From Paragonimus westermani (Eukaryota > Platyhelminthes > Trematoda > Plagiorchiida > Troglotrematidae), in assembly GCA_008508345.1 (NCBI GenBank), contig QNGE01001267.1:5219-69218 (forward strand): DNA of 64,000 nt, given 5' to 3'. The notes beneath the pieces are model-generated. The model saw only the letters and a list, made by a program, of their open reading frames with translations, ran no database searches and was not told where the DNA came from. Below are positions 1 to 12,700 of this stretch, piece after piece (the stretch's first letter is position 1; every line of letters begins with the position of its first letter). Position numbers and translations under genes: made by a program.

Positions 1-510
1 ACCAGCCCGGTCACTCACCTTGTTCAGCATGGTCTGCATGTCTTCGGCAGAGGGGCTAAGTAAGACAATGTCGTCGGCGTACTCCAGGTCGGTCACTCTA
101 GCGTCAGGAAGAAGCTCAACAGCAAGCCCAATGGATTGGCGAAGCGCACTCTCCAGAATGTCGTCCATGACAAAATTGAACAGGAAGGGAGAAATCGGAC
201 ACCCCTGACGAACACCACTAGAAGTGATGAACGCTCGAGCCAGTTGTCCATAAACTCTCACCCTGCTTGCAAAGTGAACGTACAGCGATCTCACTAGATT
301 CACGTATTTCTCTGGTACTCCCTTGCGAATGAGACAGCTTCAGAGAACGTTACGAGCAACCGAATCGAAAGCAGCCCTCAGGTCCAAAAAGACCACGACT
401 GTCGGCTGCCTGTATGAATGCCGATGTTCCAAGATCCGTCGTGAGGTAAAAATGTGATCAACACACCCCCGATCGGATCTGAATCCTGGTTGTTCTTCGC
501 GTATCTGACT
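1..510 (-). pseudogene. LINE reverse transcriptase fragment (RTE-like)
   Basis: Read on the minus strand, this encodes the fingers and palm of a non-LTR RT. The order is REEQPGF near 507-481, a PTVVVFLDLRAAFDSV block (the first catalytic Asp region) near 400-350, then GCPISPFLFNFVMDD near 215-160 and LEYADDIVLL near 105-65. The YADD box is intact. These motifs match the LINE family seen at 7240-9791 and 56640-57340. The element runs off the left edge, so its C-terminus is not in view. The reading frame changes near 340, so the copy is broken. No endonuclease is seen upstream (above 510). The clade call rests on resemblance to fluke elements with an APE endonuclease and no RNase H, and is less certain than the RT call. 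Confidence 0.85.
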
Positions 511-1640
511 TTCCCTGAGCTTAGTGTGACACGGATACAAATTCATTATGCCGCAGGTAACACCTGGCTTATGACCGTCGAGCGTGAATGACCTCATTTC
601 AACCCCATCAAACCGTTTGACGTTGATATCGCTCCGTGCGCGGTAATTGGTTATTCCTTTGGTGTACTGCAAGGCGACGCACCTCGACCATCTCGTCCTT
701 TAGAGAGAAGGGCAGTATAGCGCTCACTTTTACTGCTAGATGCACACAAGGAATGAGCTGTTCACTCTGGAACTCACAAAGCCCGACATGCCCTCATTGC
801 AGTGGAAGTACTGATTCTCACCCGACATCAACGCCTACTCTGAGTATTCTTGGTGATTTTGGTGAATTAACATTTGTCTCACAAAAAGTATGTTACGCCT
901 GTAACTTGGCTGAATTTGACCACTACGCAGATGTACCGGTATGCTATCTCACGATCATTCTATTGTTGTTGGTCAAACCAACACCATTACTGTGGACGTC
1001 TAATAAAAACAAGTCAGGGGTTGATCGTTTCGATTGTTGAACAGTGGTTAAGACTGAACTGGTTTGACTGAATTCATCAGGTCCTTGCATGTACTCAATC
1101 TGTATGCAGTTCAAACGGTGACATCTGGAGAAAAGATGCCCTTGTATTACACTGGTGAAAAGCGTAATGGATGTGTTTTAAAATAGTCTTCATTAAAAAA
1201 GGGGGTACACAAACTACTCCAAACTTCACCACGGAGGATCTAGAGAGGAACGTTGTTTCCATTGTCAGCAGAAACCCTCATTTTTCGACACAAGTCATTC
1301 CAGCGCCCCGTGACCAGTTGTTAAAGTGCCTTGGCTTCCACGCACCCAAGTTTCACCATGGAGTTATGTTTCGACTAAATGATTAGGAAAATTTTTTAAC
1401 GTGCAGTTTCGGGGATGAACGATCACACTGTCCTACTGATGATAGTGTGCAAATATGCTGAAGTCGGTGGGTGCGACTTTGATCATTTACTGTAGCTCTA
1501 GACTAGTTAATTTCATGAGGCTACAGTGATCGGTTACTAAGTCTCTCAGCCTTGTTTGATGTTTGGTTATCGGCCGGAGTTTGTAGACCGTAACTGTCGC
1601 CTGATCAGATGACTGGACAACCTGGTTATTACTTGCAGGC
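511..1640. other. no recognisable gene
   Basis: Open frames of 65-134 codons occur here on both strands but overlap each other and show no motif I recognise. The minus-strand frame at 511-672 is continuous with the LINE RT but does not look like RT sequence. Confidence 0.5.
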
Positions 1641-1890
1641 GAAATTGGTTAGGCGTTCACATGATATTTCGTTGATGCTTAATATAAGGTCATTTGCACG
1701 ATGGTCAACGCGCTTGCTTGATGAAAACGTGGTGGAAGTACAAATCCTGGTTGTGGCAGGGATACACACTACTGGGACGCTCGAACGAGAGCGAAACTCG
1801 ACTCTTGTGCTCCTTTTTTTATAGTGGCTGACCGGAAAGTTTATTTGGATACGAGAGCTGTTATCAACTGCTAGGGATGTCCAATTCATA
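1641..1890 (+). repeat. tRNA-derived SINE, copy 1, with decayed hammerhead motif
   Basis: A degenerate tRNA-like head covers about 1690-1760: box A-like ATGGTCAACGCG near 1701 and box B-like GTACAAATCC near 1738. It is followed by a hammerhead-like segment: CACTA at 1767-1771, core CTGGGAC at 1772, GCTC at 1779-1782 pairing with GAGC at 1789-1792, then GAAAC at 1793. The core has changed from the CTGACGA seen at 55656, and the cleavage triplet reads CTC instead of GTC. The tail from 1820 (GTGGCTGACCGGAAAG) aligns with the tail of the 32466 copy. Ends are approximate. Confidence 0.7.
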
Positions 1891-4800
1891 CTATTCTAGT
1901 GTCACAACTGTATGCATGCATGTTTTTGTTTGGACACTTGCGCTGGTTGGAAATGGAACGACCAGTGTTTACCACTCTTCGAAACCACGTTATCCAATCA
2001 TTTGTGTTCAATCTCGGAGAGCATAAATACCGATCTAAAAAGAATGGGGACAACCGTTCGTCCGTTCATTCGTACAGTGAGTGATCTGGACCGACGTAAA
2101 TAAGATGTGTTATAGTATTTATGCATATGGTATCTCAATGCCAACCTGTTCCGCAATAACAAATGTGGCTGCTACGTGCGAACAACTCCTTTGCATTTGC
2201 TATGGCTTTTCTCAACTTACTTTTGTGGCTCTTAAGGAGCTAGTGGCTGCTGAATTAAACGGTGTTATCAAAAACGATGTATCACCAAAAAGTGCCTGTT
2301 TATTTTGCCACTTCCGAACGCTTTATAGAACCTGCAGTGCACAGTCCGATCGTATACTTTTTGTCTTGCTTGCCATCGAGAAGAGTGAAATTCCGTTTGT
2401 CTTACTAGACTGTCCCGTTTATCAAGCCGTTTTCCTTCTGGTAGTTGATGTTTACTTAATTTCCAGTGGTGATGTCCTCTGATACCTGGCTAGGCAGTGG
2501 TTGGTGACACTTGTACTATTTATTCGAACTGTACTGATGTCACTGGTCGTCGGTTTCGTTGTCTTGGCGCTTGCTCGAGCGTTCCGGTTACAAAGGACGC
2601 GCCTACGCCAACATTGGATACCCGCAGTCTCGTTTCGCTCTGCTGGCTGATCAATTATGCAAGGCTACTAGCTGGAGTCTTTGCCCTCCTACTGCGGATG
2701 TGATAATCCGACAAGAAACGTCTAATCGACTCAATGTTAATAAACCACACAGGTCCAGTTCCCTTGGGTATGCGCGCAAGCTACAGTGGACCGTGGTTTT
2801 GCGACCAGATTGTGCCTGTTTTTTTTGTGTATAATTTAATCGGCTATGTAAACTCAACAGTGGAGCAGGCACAGGCCGGTCACGGAACACGTCAGCAGAC
2901 TGACCACTGAAGTTTGCACCAGTGAGGTGTAGCAATCCATGGCATAAATGCAGCGTTAGGCGGACAAAAGACAAGCATCGGACTTTTTTCCCCAGTCCGC
3001 TACAACAGCTGTCAGAGGCTCATAAAACTGTCTTAAACCCAATGTCACTTAGTGCACGGCTTTCCTTGATGTTTGACAACAGTAGATCGACTCGGCAACA
3101 TGGTCCCAGGACTGCACATCTTACGCAAATGAGAATTTCCCTAACAGCTCTGCATTTCAACGATACAACTCACGAGCAGTGTGACTAAAATTACTTCACA
3201 GACCTCTTACGTCAACCCGGCTTGTTCGAGACAAACCTTCTCATTGGAAACGCCTTGAAGTGTTTTTAAACTTACTCCTTATCGTTTGGTCCTGGTAAAA
3301 TCAGATGATTGATCCTTATGTTGTTGCGTGATGCTCTGATGCCCGAACTTGGATGAAGTGCGCTAATGAGCTTTGTGTGTCAGTTGCAGGGTTTTTAAGA
3401 GCCTATCCGGAATTACTTTGGCTCGGCCCGAGCCACTTTGTTGGCATCCACATGCCCCATCATTCAGTTATACCCGTTGGTGCCTTTGTTAACAAAAATT
3501 TTGGTTATATCTCAAGCAATCTTTTCCGACTGCTGGTGATTCTTTTTTTAGCAATCTTTGCAATTGGTGCTTCCGCCAGGATCTCCCTGATTTTCCACCA
3601 CACATTGAACAATGTAAATAACTAGAAAAATTAGCAACATTGTGGACGTGAACTCAAGGTGTGCCGGGGGCATTTAGACTGTTACTAAACAACGATCATA
3701 AGTGAACCTCAAAGATTTTGTTGTTCAGCTGACAGATGAAGACTGTTGGCAACCCATGTATGGTAACCTCTATGTTGGTGTAGCCATTTTTCGTGGGTGG
3801 AAAGATGCAGATGAACATGCAAAAGAACTGTGCCACTTGTGATCGCCGTACTGAGGCAGTTAGCACCTACCATAGGTGAGAACCCAAATTATTATTTAGT
3901 CTAGTTTTTCAGATTCTGTTGCAAAAATACACGTCTGCCTGCCAAGGTTATCAACTTTCTTGAGACAGGAATGAACCTGTTTATGGTTTTATTGGCACAC
4001 TCTCGTCGGAATTTTTCCAGTCAATTCGTTACATTTTTCATCTTTGTCCAACTGTAGCCCACATGGTTAATTATACTTTGCGGTGACACTCTGTTCCAGT
4101 ACTATATTACTTATGGCCTGTTACTTCCCCATGCACACAATTGAACTTATCAGAATTTAAAATATAGATACGGAATAATTGGCCGCCTGGATATATGAAT
4201 TCCGAGGTCGCTGTCATATTTCAAAATGAAGTTCTATTGCTATAGCAACGCCCTATTTTGTTCGCACATTTATTTGATCCACATAAAATTCTGATGGGGA
4301 ACTGTACTACTTATGAACGGTGCAATAATATCCGCAGTTAAAACCAACATCCTTAAAGGTGACACTCTATTGTCCGAGGGGCGCAGCGTACTGGCAGGTT
4401 GAGTACAGAAATGCAAACATCCATACCTCCGTAAGTAGAATAAGTAGAACAGACAGGAATGACGATTTCGTTGCCACTGATGTATGATATCAGTCATGGC
4501 ATGGGATGCTTGTTGTATGGCGGCTGCTGAATGTAGGTACTGTTTATGGCCGTATTGTCCTACGATGACCTCATAGTGGAATTTGAGAGGGAGACATGTT
4601 CTTCATTAACGCGAAAGGAGAAGCTTGTAGTTTCGGGCGACTTTTACCGACCTGCTTGTTCAATCGCATTCTTCGAATGCTTCTCGGGCATCCACTTTCG
4701 GGTAGTAGTGACCCTTTATAAATGGAGTGTGGCTGATGACCGGAGTGTGACGTGTTTTCTACGGGGTGAACTTGGACACCCAACGGCACTATAAAGGGTT

Positions 4801-5732
4801 AAAATTTCCGTTGTATGGTTTCTTTTCCCCTGCTTGCATTTGGTACTGGTGTAGTATAAAGTTTGTTTTCTGTTCCTCTGGCATGTGGTGGAAACTTTTC
4901 TTAGTGGGCTTCTGACATTAAAGAACTAAAACTTCAGTTCAACAACACTGATGGAAAGTTAATAAGACTTCTAAAAGTGTTTTCGTAGTACTCCACGCTT
5001 TTCATCACCTCAGAAATTTGGCACAAGTAACTTCACAACTGTGAGCTGTTATGTCACTGGTCAACATTACAGGGCCGCTGTTCACTTGAAAATCTCCCCA
5101 CCGTCAAGCGAGCGCGGCAGTCGCCCCTCCTTTTTATAACAACTGCGGTTCCTCATTGTCTGTTTAGACAGTTTTGCGGCCTGACAAGTAGATATCACTG
5201 GTTAAACCTACAGCATAAAGCCCTATGACGTTGGCCTCCGCTCTTTCTGGGAAACTAATTATGTCGGCCTTCGCACCAACGAATTTCAAAGCCGAGCAGC
5301 TTGTGGCCCTAGCGGGTTGTTGGTGGGCATCTCAGAGCGAACATCAAGTTTGGAGTGTTGTTGGCATTAAAAAAACCTTTACATTGAGTAGATTAGGTGA
5401 TATACCTCCCAAACTGTACGCAATACAGGAGACTTTAAAGTCGCTTTCCTCCGATGTATTCTATTCCACTGTACTTTCAGTACACGGTGTAAAACGTTAC
5501 ATGACATCTTCCTCACTTTGTGTTGTAAACTACTTTATTAGATTATCCTGTGCGATCACAAACGTGAACGGCTGATTCATAATTAATGTGACTGGTGAAT
5601 GAATATCACCAAGCAAAGGCACGGTTGATGGTGTGACTGCGTGAAAAGTTTAGCGAATGCAAGTGGCGACGTTAGTGTTTATTTGATGATTTTGCATGAA
5701 TGTGAGATGGCTGAGTATGCGCAATCGTAATT
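1891..5732. other. no recognisable gene
   Basis: This 3.8 kb stretch has scattered open frames of up to 133 codons in several overlapping frames, with no family motif, long repeat or RNA gene that I can recognise. It may hold introns or intergenic DNA. Confidence 0.45.
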
Positions 5733-5739
5733 TTGTGCA

Positions 5740-5755
5740 ATATATATATATATAT
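5740..5755. repeat. (TA)n microsatellite at the PLE 5' edge
   Basis: A run of about eight TA units directly precedes the first recognisable PLE codons. It marks the 5' truncation point of PLE copy A. Confidence 0.8.
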
Positions 5756-5756
5756 T

Positions 5757-6800
5757 GACGGCCGAGTCTACTTGCAGAAGAGAGGCACACTGATGGGCTC
5801 ACCTATATCGGGATTACTCGCAGACGCCGTAATGAAACACTTCGAATCTGAAACCTTTCAGACGTTCAAACCTAAGGTGTGGCTTCGATATGTGGATGAC
5901 TCATTTGTTGTTCTACCTCGGACTCAGCTTGACCATTTCCACAGCTGTCTGAATAACGTAATAGACGGGATAACCTTTACACACGAAGAAGAAGAGAACT
6001 CACGCCTGGCGTTTCTCGATGTACTGACCATAAGACGACCTGATGGCAAGCTTGAAACCACTGTCTATCGTAAACCGACAACAACTGATGTCATTCTCAT
6101 ATTCGATAGCAATAATCCAGCTCGCCAACTCGAAAGCTGCCTGCGAACATTATTTCGACGTGTAGACACGCACTGTAGCTCACCCGAACTCAGAAGACAG
6201 GAACAAAAACACCTGTTCAAAATGTTTGCTTCTACTGGGTACCCCAGTAGTTTCATAAAGGCAATTTTCACAGGGCCCACAAGAACTGAACGTGCAAAAC
6301 CTAGAACACGAATGACAGTGCCATGAATTCAAAGCACATCTGAAGCAGTACAAAGGATGCTCCAACCACTGGGCATCCAAATACCACACAAGCCACACTC
6401 AACACTCTGCTCGGCTCTGATGAACGTTAAGTATCATGTAGAACCACACGAACAGTCTGGCGTGGTCTACGCGATTCCATGCCTCGGGTGCGACCTGCAG
6501 TATGCGGGGGAAACAGGCAAACAGCTGCACACACGCGTGCACGAACACAAATTAATGTGACGGGCCGACCCTAGATCACAACTGTGGCACCACTCCGCGG
6601 ACACAGGTCACGAGGTCAACGTGAACTTTGCGAAAGTGGTCGCGCGGGCAAAAATGGAAGGGGGCGGCTTGTCCTGGAAGCGCTCTATTCGCGGAATTCA
6701 TTCAGTCGACACATAAACATAGACAGCCACTACGTCAGCATCGTTGACAGTGAAACGAAAGACGAGCGAAGACAGACGGACAGGTGGACACGGTGAGCGG
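5757..6800 (+). pseudogene. Penelope-like element copy A (RT C-terminal part and GIY-YIG)
   Basis: A continuous frame to 6326 gives GRVYLQKRGTLMGSPISGLLAD (RT motif B), then LRYVDDSFVV with an intact catalytic YVDD at 5888-5899, LAFLDVLTIRRPDGKLETTVYRKPT, and a PLE thumb ending in STGYPSSFIK. After a stop and frame change near 6326, the C-terminal domain appears: GVVYAIPCLGCDLQYAGETG at about 6460-6520 (GIY-YIG endonuclease) with RVHEHK. A further frame (about 6584-6796) carries LVLEALYSRNSFSRHINIDSHY. The order RT then GIY-YIG is diagnostic of PLEs. RT motifs before motif B are missing, so the copy is 5' truncated as well as frameshifted. An AATAAA at 6867-6872 may be its poly(A) signal. Confidence 0.9.
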
Positions 6801-7239
6801 CAGAACAATCTCATTTCGACGTTTATTTGTTTCATAACGGATGCTAGTGTGGATTTGAAACGTCACAATAAATCCTTCACCACTCAATGTGTGCCCCCTT
6901 TTTCAATTACTTTGGATATATGTATATACAGCGAGACTTGACTTTGACGCGGTGTGACGGCTTGCGTATCTTGTTGACCTATTGGGCTAACCTGAACGTT
7001 GTAGCCACTACACCGACAATGTCACTCATACTAGGCAGGTCAATGGGTAGAGGTCTGACAAACCAGTTTCTTGGTCCTCCAGGTTGGGGGCTGGAAGAAG
7101 GTTGACTTTTATCCGGCAAGAGTACTAGTTCTAGCACACTGCCACCTACCTGGATTTTTGAACCCGAGGCTTTAGTTGAGAACCCTAGTCGTTCTGTTTG
7201 GGTTTGGGTCGCTTGACAGTATCTCAGCCTACACACAAC
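6801..7239. other. no recognisable gene; probable PLE 3' flank
   Basis: The segment holds the AATAAA at 6867 and AT-rich sequence near 6910, with no coding motif. It separates PLE copy A from the LINE. Confidence 0.4.
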
Positions 7240-9791
7240 CATGACTACTCACAACACTGTTGATTCCACACGGCATTGGCCCTCTCGCAGTATAAACTTC
7301 GGATGACTTCACGGTCGCTGTTACCGGTCAAGCTGGAGCCGGTATTATCCTCAGCACGACGGCCGCAACCGCATTGGTGGATTGGATTGCTGTTCACGGT
7401 AGACTGTGCTGTCCGCTTGGTAGGCTCTGTTAAGACCAGCTGCAGACATAGTACTTTCAGAAACCTGTTCATTGTCTGCTTATGCGCCTACTGACTGTAC
7501 TGGCACCGGCATCAAAGACGCCTTTTATTCGGATTTGGCCGCTTTCCTTCGACCGACATATGGTTCTGAGCTAGCCTTTCTGGCCGGAGATATGAAGGTC
7601 CAGGTCGACCGCCTTAGTGAGGCGAGTCTCGTTTAGGTGGCAGGTTTGGGATAGCATCACATCGCCCGGATAATAGCGGCTGATTGTTGCAGCTATGTGC
7701 TGGGCGTAAACTATTTTTAGCCCGCAACAGATTTAGGCATTGTGCGTGCCATTGTTGTACTTAGCGCCCTCCTCCGAATCAGGCCTGGTCTCAGAAAGAT
7801 CACATGGCTGTTAGGTATGGGTGGCGTGGCTCGATTCAGGACTGTCGTCCTTATTGGAGCACATATTTGGATCCACATCGTGCGTTGGTACGTCGTCGTT
7901 TCGTTCTTTTGCTAGGCGATGACTCCACCAACAGCAACGTCTGGCTGTTGAGAAGTTTGCTGTACCCTCGGTAAAGCATAATTGTCAAACCAACTTGGAA
8001 AACTGCCTTATTGGTTCTCACTTCGAGGATCCTAATAGCTGCTGGACTGAGACATCACAGGCAACTTATAAAACGGGGGTTCATGGGCTGAACAGACATT
8101 GGATCTCGGAGAAATCCTTGGAATTGTTAGAAGCTAGACAGAACACTCCTCCCGGCAGTTCATATAGCAACTCTAGGAGAGGGATCCGTAGGAAACTGAA
8201 ACGTAGCCTGAAGTCTGTTCGTGAGACTGGGTTAATAGGAAAGTTAAGGAAATGGAAACTGCTTTTGCTTGAGGGAACACCGGCAAACTCTTTAAGATTA
8301 TCCGTGCTAGTGGCCCCAGGCGACCGTCTGTCAGTGGGTCCATCAGATGGCAGATGGCACACTAATCCACAATAAGTCCAGACGGTTAGAGCGGTGGGCG
8401 GAACGCTTTGTCGGTCACTTTAGTCGGCCTCTTGCTTCTACTAGGTTGCCGCTACAAACTTGTAATGTAGCACCCTGTTTCGTGGACTTTGAACCACCCA
8501 CTGAGACTGAAGGTTGCAATTGAATTTCAGCTCTCAAACGTAATAGAGCTGTTGGCCTACATGATCTCGTGCCGACACTTTTCAAAGAAGGTGGGGAGGC
8601 GGTAATAGAGGCTTTGACCCAGTTGTATCAACTGATGTGGACGACGGAGACCATCCTTTCGTGCTGGAGTCACTTGGTGATAGGTCCCATACTCAAGGGA
8701 GGCATCGGGGACTCTTGTGAAAACCATAGGGGAATTAGTTTGACCCCAGTCATTACTAGGGTTCTCGCGCCCGTTATACTTCGTCGACCCACTGCAGCTC
8801 GAGGGGCAAACATTAACGAAGAACAGGCAGGGTTGCGAAGATCACATTCTTCCTCTTCGTCAAATTCTGGAGCAGCATCATGTGTTGTGCCAGTCAACAA
8901 TGGCCGTATTCATCGGTTATAAGGGTGCGTTCGGTTCCGTGGTTAGATCTACACTTTTAGAGTCGCTTGAAAGTAAACATACGTTCGGCGCCTTATTCCC
9001 ATATTTCAGCTCAGTTTAGGGTTTACAATGAACCGTGTGTACATCACAGTTGTCCCCTTTCACCGTTCTTGTTTAATTTCGTCATACGAAATAATGGAGG
9101 GCTGTCTGCGACACTCACAGTATGCCGGCGTGGACCTGTTACCTGGTGGAAGGCTGACTAATCTCGATTCTGCGGACGGCAGGGTGTTCCAAGTAGCACA
9201 ATCAACGCTAGAGACTATTTCGCGCTCTGCCAAATACTTTCCAATGTGGTTTGCTGTCCCGAAGTGTAAAGTGCTTCTGCAAGTTAGCTGCAATTACGTG
9301 GTTTTTATGCTAGATAGTGATGTCATGGAGACTGTTGCCCGGCTTGTGTAGGGAATGAAACAGAAGCGCGTATCTTTAGGGTTAGGGTGGTATTCGTTAG
9401 TGTGAGGCATCTCTGACGACAGAGATGTGTTCCTATTAGTTTTCAGGGTGGCGTATATAGGGCGACACTGAGAGCTGTGTTACTTTTTGGCAGCGAAACT
9501 TGGCTGCTCGCGGTAGAAGTGAACCGTCTTCAGGTATTTGATCACCGATGTTCGCGTCCGATCGCTCGTATCGGGTGGCATCAGCATATAAACAACGAGG
9601 AGGTTAGGAAGCGGGCGTTTGGTGGTAAGTGGCAAACGAGTTCTTCCGTTCACTCCTTACACTTGCACAGACTGAGATGGTTAGGTCATGTAGTTAGGAT
9701 GCCAACTTGTTGTCTGCCACACCGAACACTCCTTGCTGACGCTTCAGCCGACTGGCGTAAGGTGCGTAAGGTGGCCGATATCACCATGTAA
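7240..9791 (+). pseudogene. LINE retrotransposon, decayed (APE endonuclease + RT, RTE-like)
   Basis: Pieces of one LINE polyprotein appear in order across several frames. The endonuclease gives AGIILSTTAATALVDWIAVH (about 7336-7400), SAYAPTDCTGTG (about 7477-7510), FLAGDMKVQVDRLSE (about 7580-7620) and WRGSIQDCRPYWSTYLDPH (about 7830-7885). A linker at 7995-8375 reads HWISEKSLELLEARQNTPPG. RT starts near 8569 with LTQLYQLMW, NHRGISLTPVITRVL and NEEQAGLR. The catalytic box that should read YADD is SADG near 9170. The C-terminal tail at 9477-9791 gives LLFGSETWLLAVE and LHRLRWLGHVVRMP. There is no RNase H. At least six frame changes or stops make this copy dead. Confidence 0.88.
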
Positions 9792-12700
9792 ACTAATGAA
9801 ATCAGAAATAGTTTTGCTGCAATTCATAAAGCGGATGCAGCTTCAGAATAGGATCAGCTTAAAAAACAGATTTAAGGAACGCAAAACTCTTAATCTAAGA
9901 TGGACGCTTGTGCATCGTTTCAATCGCCTTTCCCAATTACATATGCGGCTATTGTTTCAGATTTAAAGAACATAGTTACTTGCCTTATGGGCATCTTTTC
10001 CGTCATCACCTGCCTCAAGTGTCAAGCTTGGGCTGATGGCTCCTTAACTAGATATTTCTTCTTGACGAACAAGTAGGTAATCACCAAACCAAATGTAATT
10101 CGTTGGAACAGCGATAAGTAAATGCTCGGTTTTGCCATTTGCTTCTCGCGTTGTTTGCTTTTCAGTTGACGAATTACACTAACGAAAAATCGTTGATCTT
10201 TTTTGAGCAACAGCTCGTTCTGGGAAAAGGGATTGCAGTTCAATCCTCGGGGTTCAGTCAGAAGAAATTATTGCGTGGTAGCATGAAAAGTTCAGCCGAA
10301 TTAGCGTTAGAACAACGTTAGCTTTTTCGTTCTGGCCTCTACACTGGCGAAGCTATGGAACTTCGTAGAAGCGGACGTTTCCAAATCCTCCACAAGGAAA
10401 GTCTGTCGAGCTTATCATTCAGGCGGCAAATCATACTCATTAAGCGGCAAGTATGCACAACCCACTGACGTTGGATGGGAGGCTGCTGGTCAGACAAACT
10501 ATAGAAAAGTTTCAGGTTATTTTACCTGAGGGGTTATTCGGAGTTTCTGCGAACTTCTAAATTATAACGTTGTCAACCCTTAGTAAAACGAAGATGAGGC
10601 CGAACGCAAAAATCACTTGTAGAAATAAATAACACAGGCTAACCATACATGTAGCCCGGAGGCTATAAGTGTAAACGTGGAATCGATGCCTTCGTTCAAT
10701 ATCGAGAGAAATTCGTGCGATTTTCGACGCTTCCTACTATGGTTGTGCGATTACCATACAAACCCTGTAATAGGTTTGTTGGACCTTCCTTTCTATACGT
10801 AAAAATGTCCGCAGCGTCACATTCAGTTGAGCGCGTCTCTTGGTCAGCCATTTTTCATGGTAGTACGGAAGAGTCTGATCGGACGATATCCAGATTCCGA
10901 GACATTTTAATACCCAACATAATAATACCGAAATCCTTCTGTGCATCGCGCGTTGTGAAGGCAACAATTATTAGGAGACGGTGCACGTGCTTGTCATCAG
11001 TTTGACCTATCAGGTCGTTCGCATACAGACAAGAGATTATTTCTTAACACAGCTCAAAGGTGTTAGTTCCCGAAGGGACTTGATTTACGGTCCTCGTCGT
11101 GATATGCGAAATTAAGAAATCGGGAGCAGTTTTGGTTTGAATGACCATCATGAAGAAATGGGATTGTTCAGCAGTGACATCATTATGGGTATCCTATTTA
11201 TACTTTCCTTAAAAGTGGGATTTGAAGACAAGCTCCAAGATTAAATTGGTTACTCGTACAGAAAGACATCCCAATCACAGGGGATAAGTTTGTCAATACT
11301 TGTTCCTGAGATGTGGGTATATAATTAATACGTGATGGTTCCGAGTTAACTAATCCGATAAAACGCTCTGTTGTGTTACACAAACTCTTCTCCAGATTGA
11401 TTGCTGAGCACTTATCAATTCATCAGTGATGAACCCAGTTGTGAGTGGTAGCCCTTTGTTCCGTCGGACTGGTGTTAGGGTTGGGATTTTCTGTTAAAAA
11501 TCCGTTAAGTTTACATGGATGGTGTAATGATCCTTAGGCAGCTGTTGTATAATCTGTGCTTCGGATTTACTTCCACCGCTAAATACACGCAGCAATGGGT
11601 CGGATGACTAATTGTTTGAGCAATAACGTAAACCTTGTTTATGCCAGTCTCATCATTAATTTATGATATTAAACGGTTGTATCCGGTCCTTCATTTAGAC
11701 TTACCGCATATATGGACTGCTTTTGTTTCGCCCGTGATTGTTAGCCTGTGCCAATACAGAGAACAGCAAATTCCATGTGGTGTTTGGTATCCTTCCACAC
11801 ACCCCTACTTTACTTAGACCTTTGTTCTTCATAAATTCTCGTGCATTGGTTGGCGCGTTTTGTTGCGTTTGCTAGAATCGTTAACTTATGCGCCGTTCCC
11901 TGCAGCGTCTACCTAAAAAACGGTGGTATATCCTTATCTGACTCCGTTCAGTTTCTCTCTTCTAATCATCTTTCGACCTGTTGTGTAGTTGTGTACAAAC
12001 CACCCCTTGATAATTCTCACCCATTACATAGTGTACTTATTCATGTTTATTTCCCTCATACACGCTAGCTGTTTAACCCGCTGGGATGTTCTGCCATTCT
12101 TACGATAAGCACGTAGGTACCGACAAGTTGTCCAGAATTTGTTCGTAGTGAGTTGAGCCACATTCACATTTAACTGAAGCTTTCGCATTCAGCTAAACTT
12201 CTTAGTCAACGTCTCTACAAGAAAGACTAGATTCGAGTCTTACGTTTTTTGGATGCTATCGCTTAATTTCATACCGTATCGCGTGGATAGCAAAGCATTG
12301 TATCGTAAGGCAATGGGTCTTTTAGGTTACAACTAGGCGTTCAAACTGATAGGAAACTAGGCGGTTTAGTTGAATGGGGCAAACAGACACAGACGAACAG
12401 GTCATGCAAAGTCACACAAGACAGTAGCCAGCTTGGACCGATTCTTTAATAGCATTGGAAGGTTGGCTAAGATTAAATGAATCGCACTCTACTGATTAGT
12501 TATTACTAGTTATAGTCAGCAGATCGGTTCTTGAATATCCAAATTGTTGACATACTTTTCATCGGATGTCGTGCTGTAAGTGTGCATCGAGACATGTGTG
12601 GTGACGCATTCGTCGCTGTGGTAAATGGCCATCCTGGTTTATACATGAGCATTGGCGCACGCCTTGACAAAGGTCCACACATTGCTTAGTGATGGCTTGA

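Noticed and set aside
2637..2670. Minus-strand GAGCGAAAC similar to the SINE ribozyme 3' part
   Set aside because: No matching CTGANGA core or stem II on that strand.
9376..9387. TTAGGGTTAGGG, two telomere-type repeats
   Set aside because: Only two units inside a LINE remnant; expected by chance and not an interstitial telomere.
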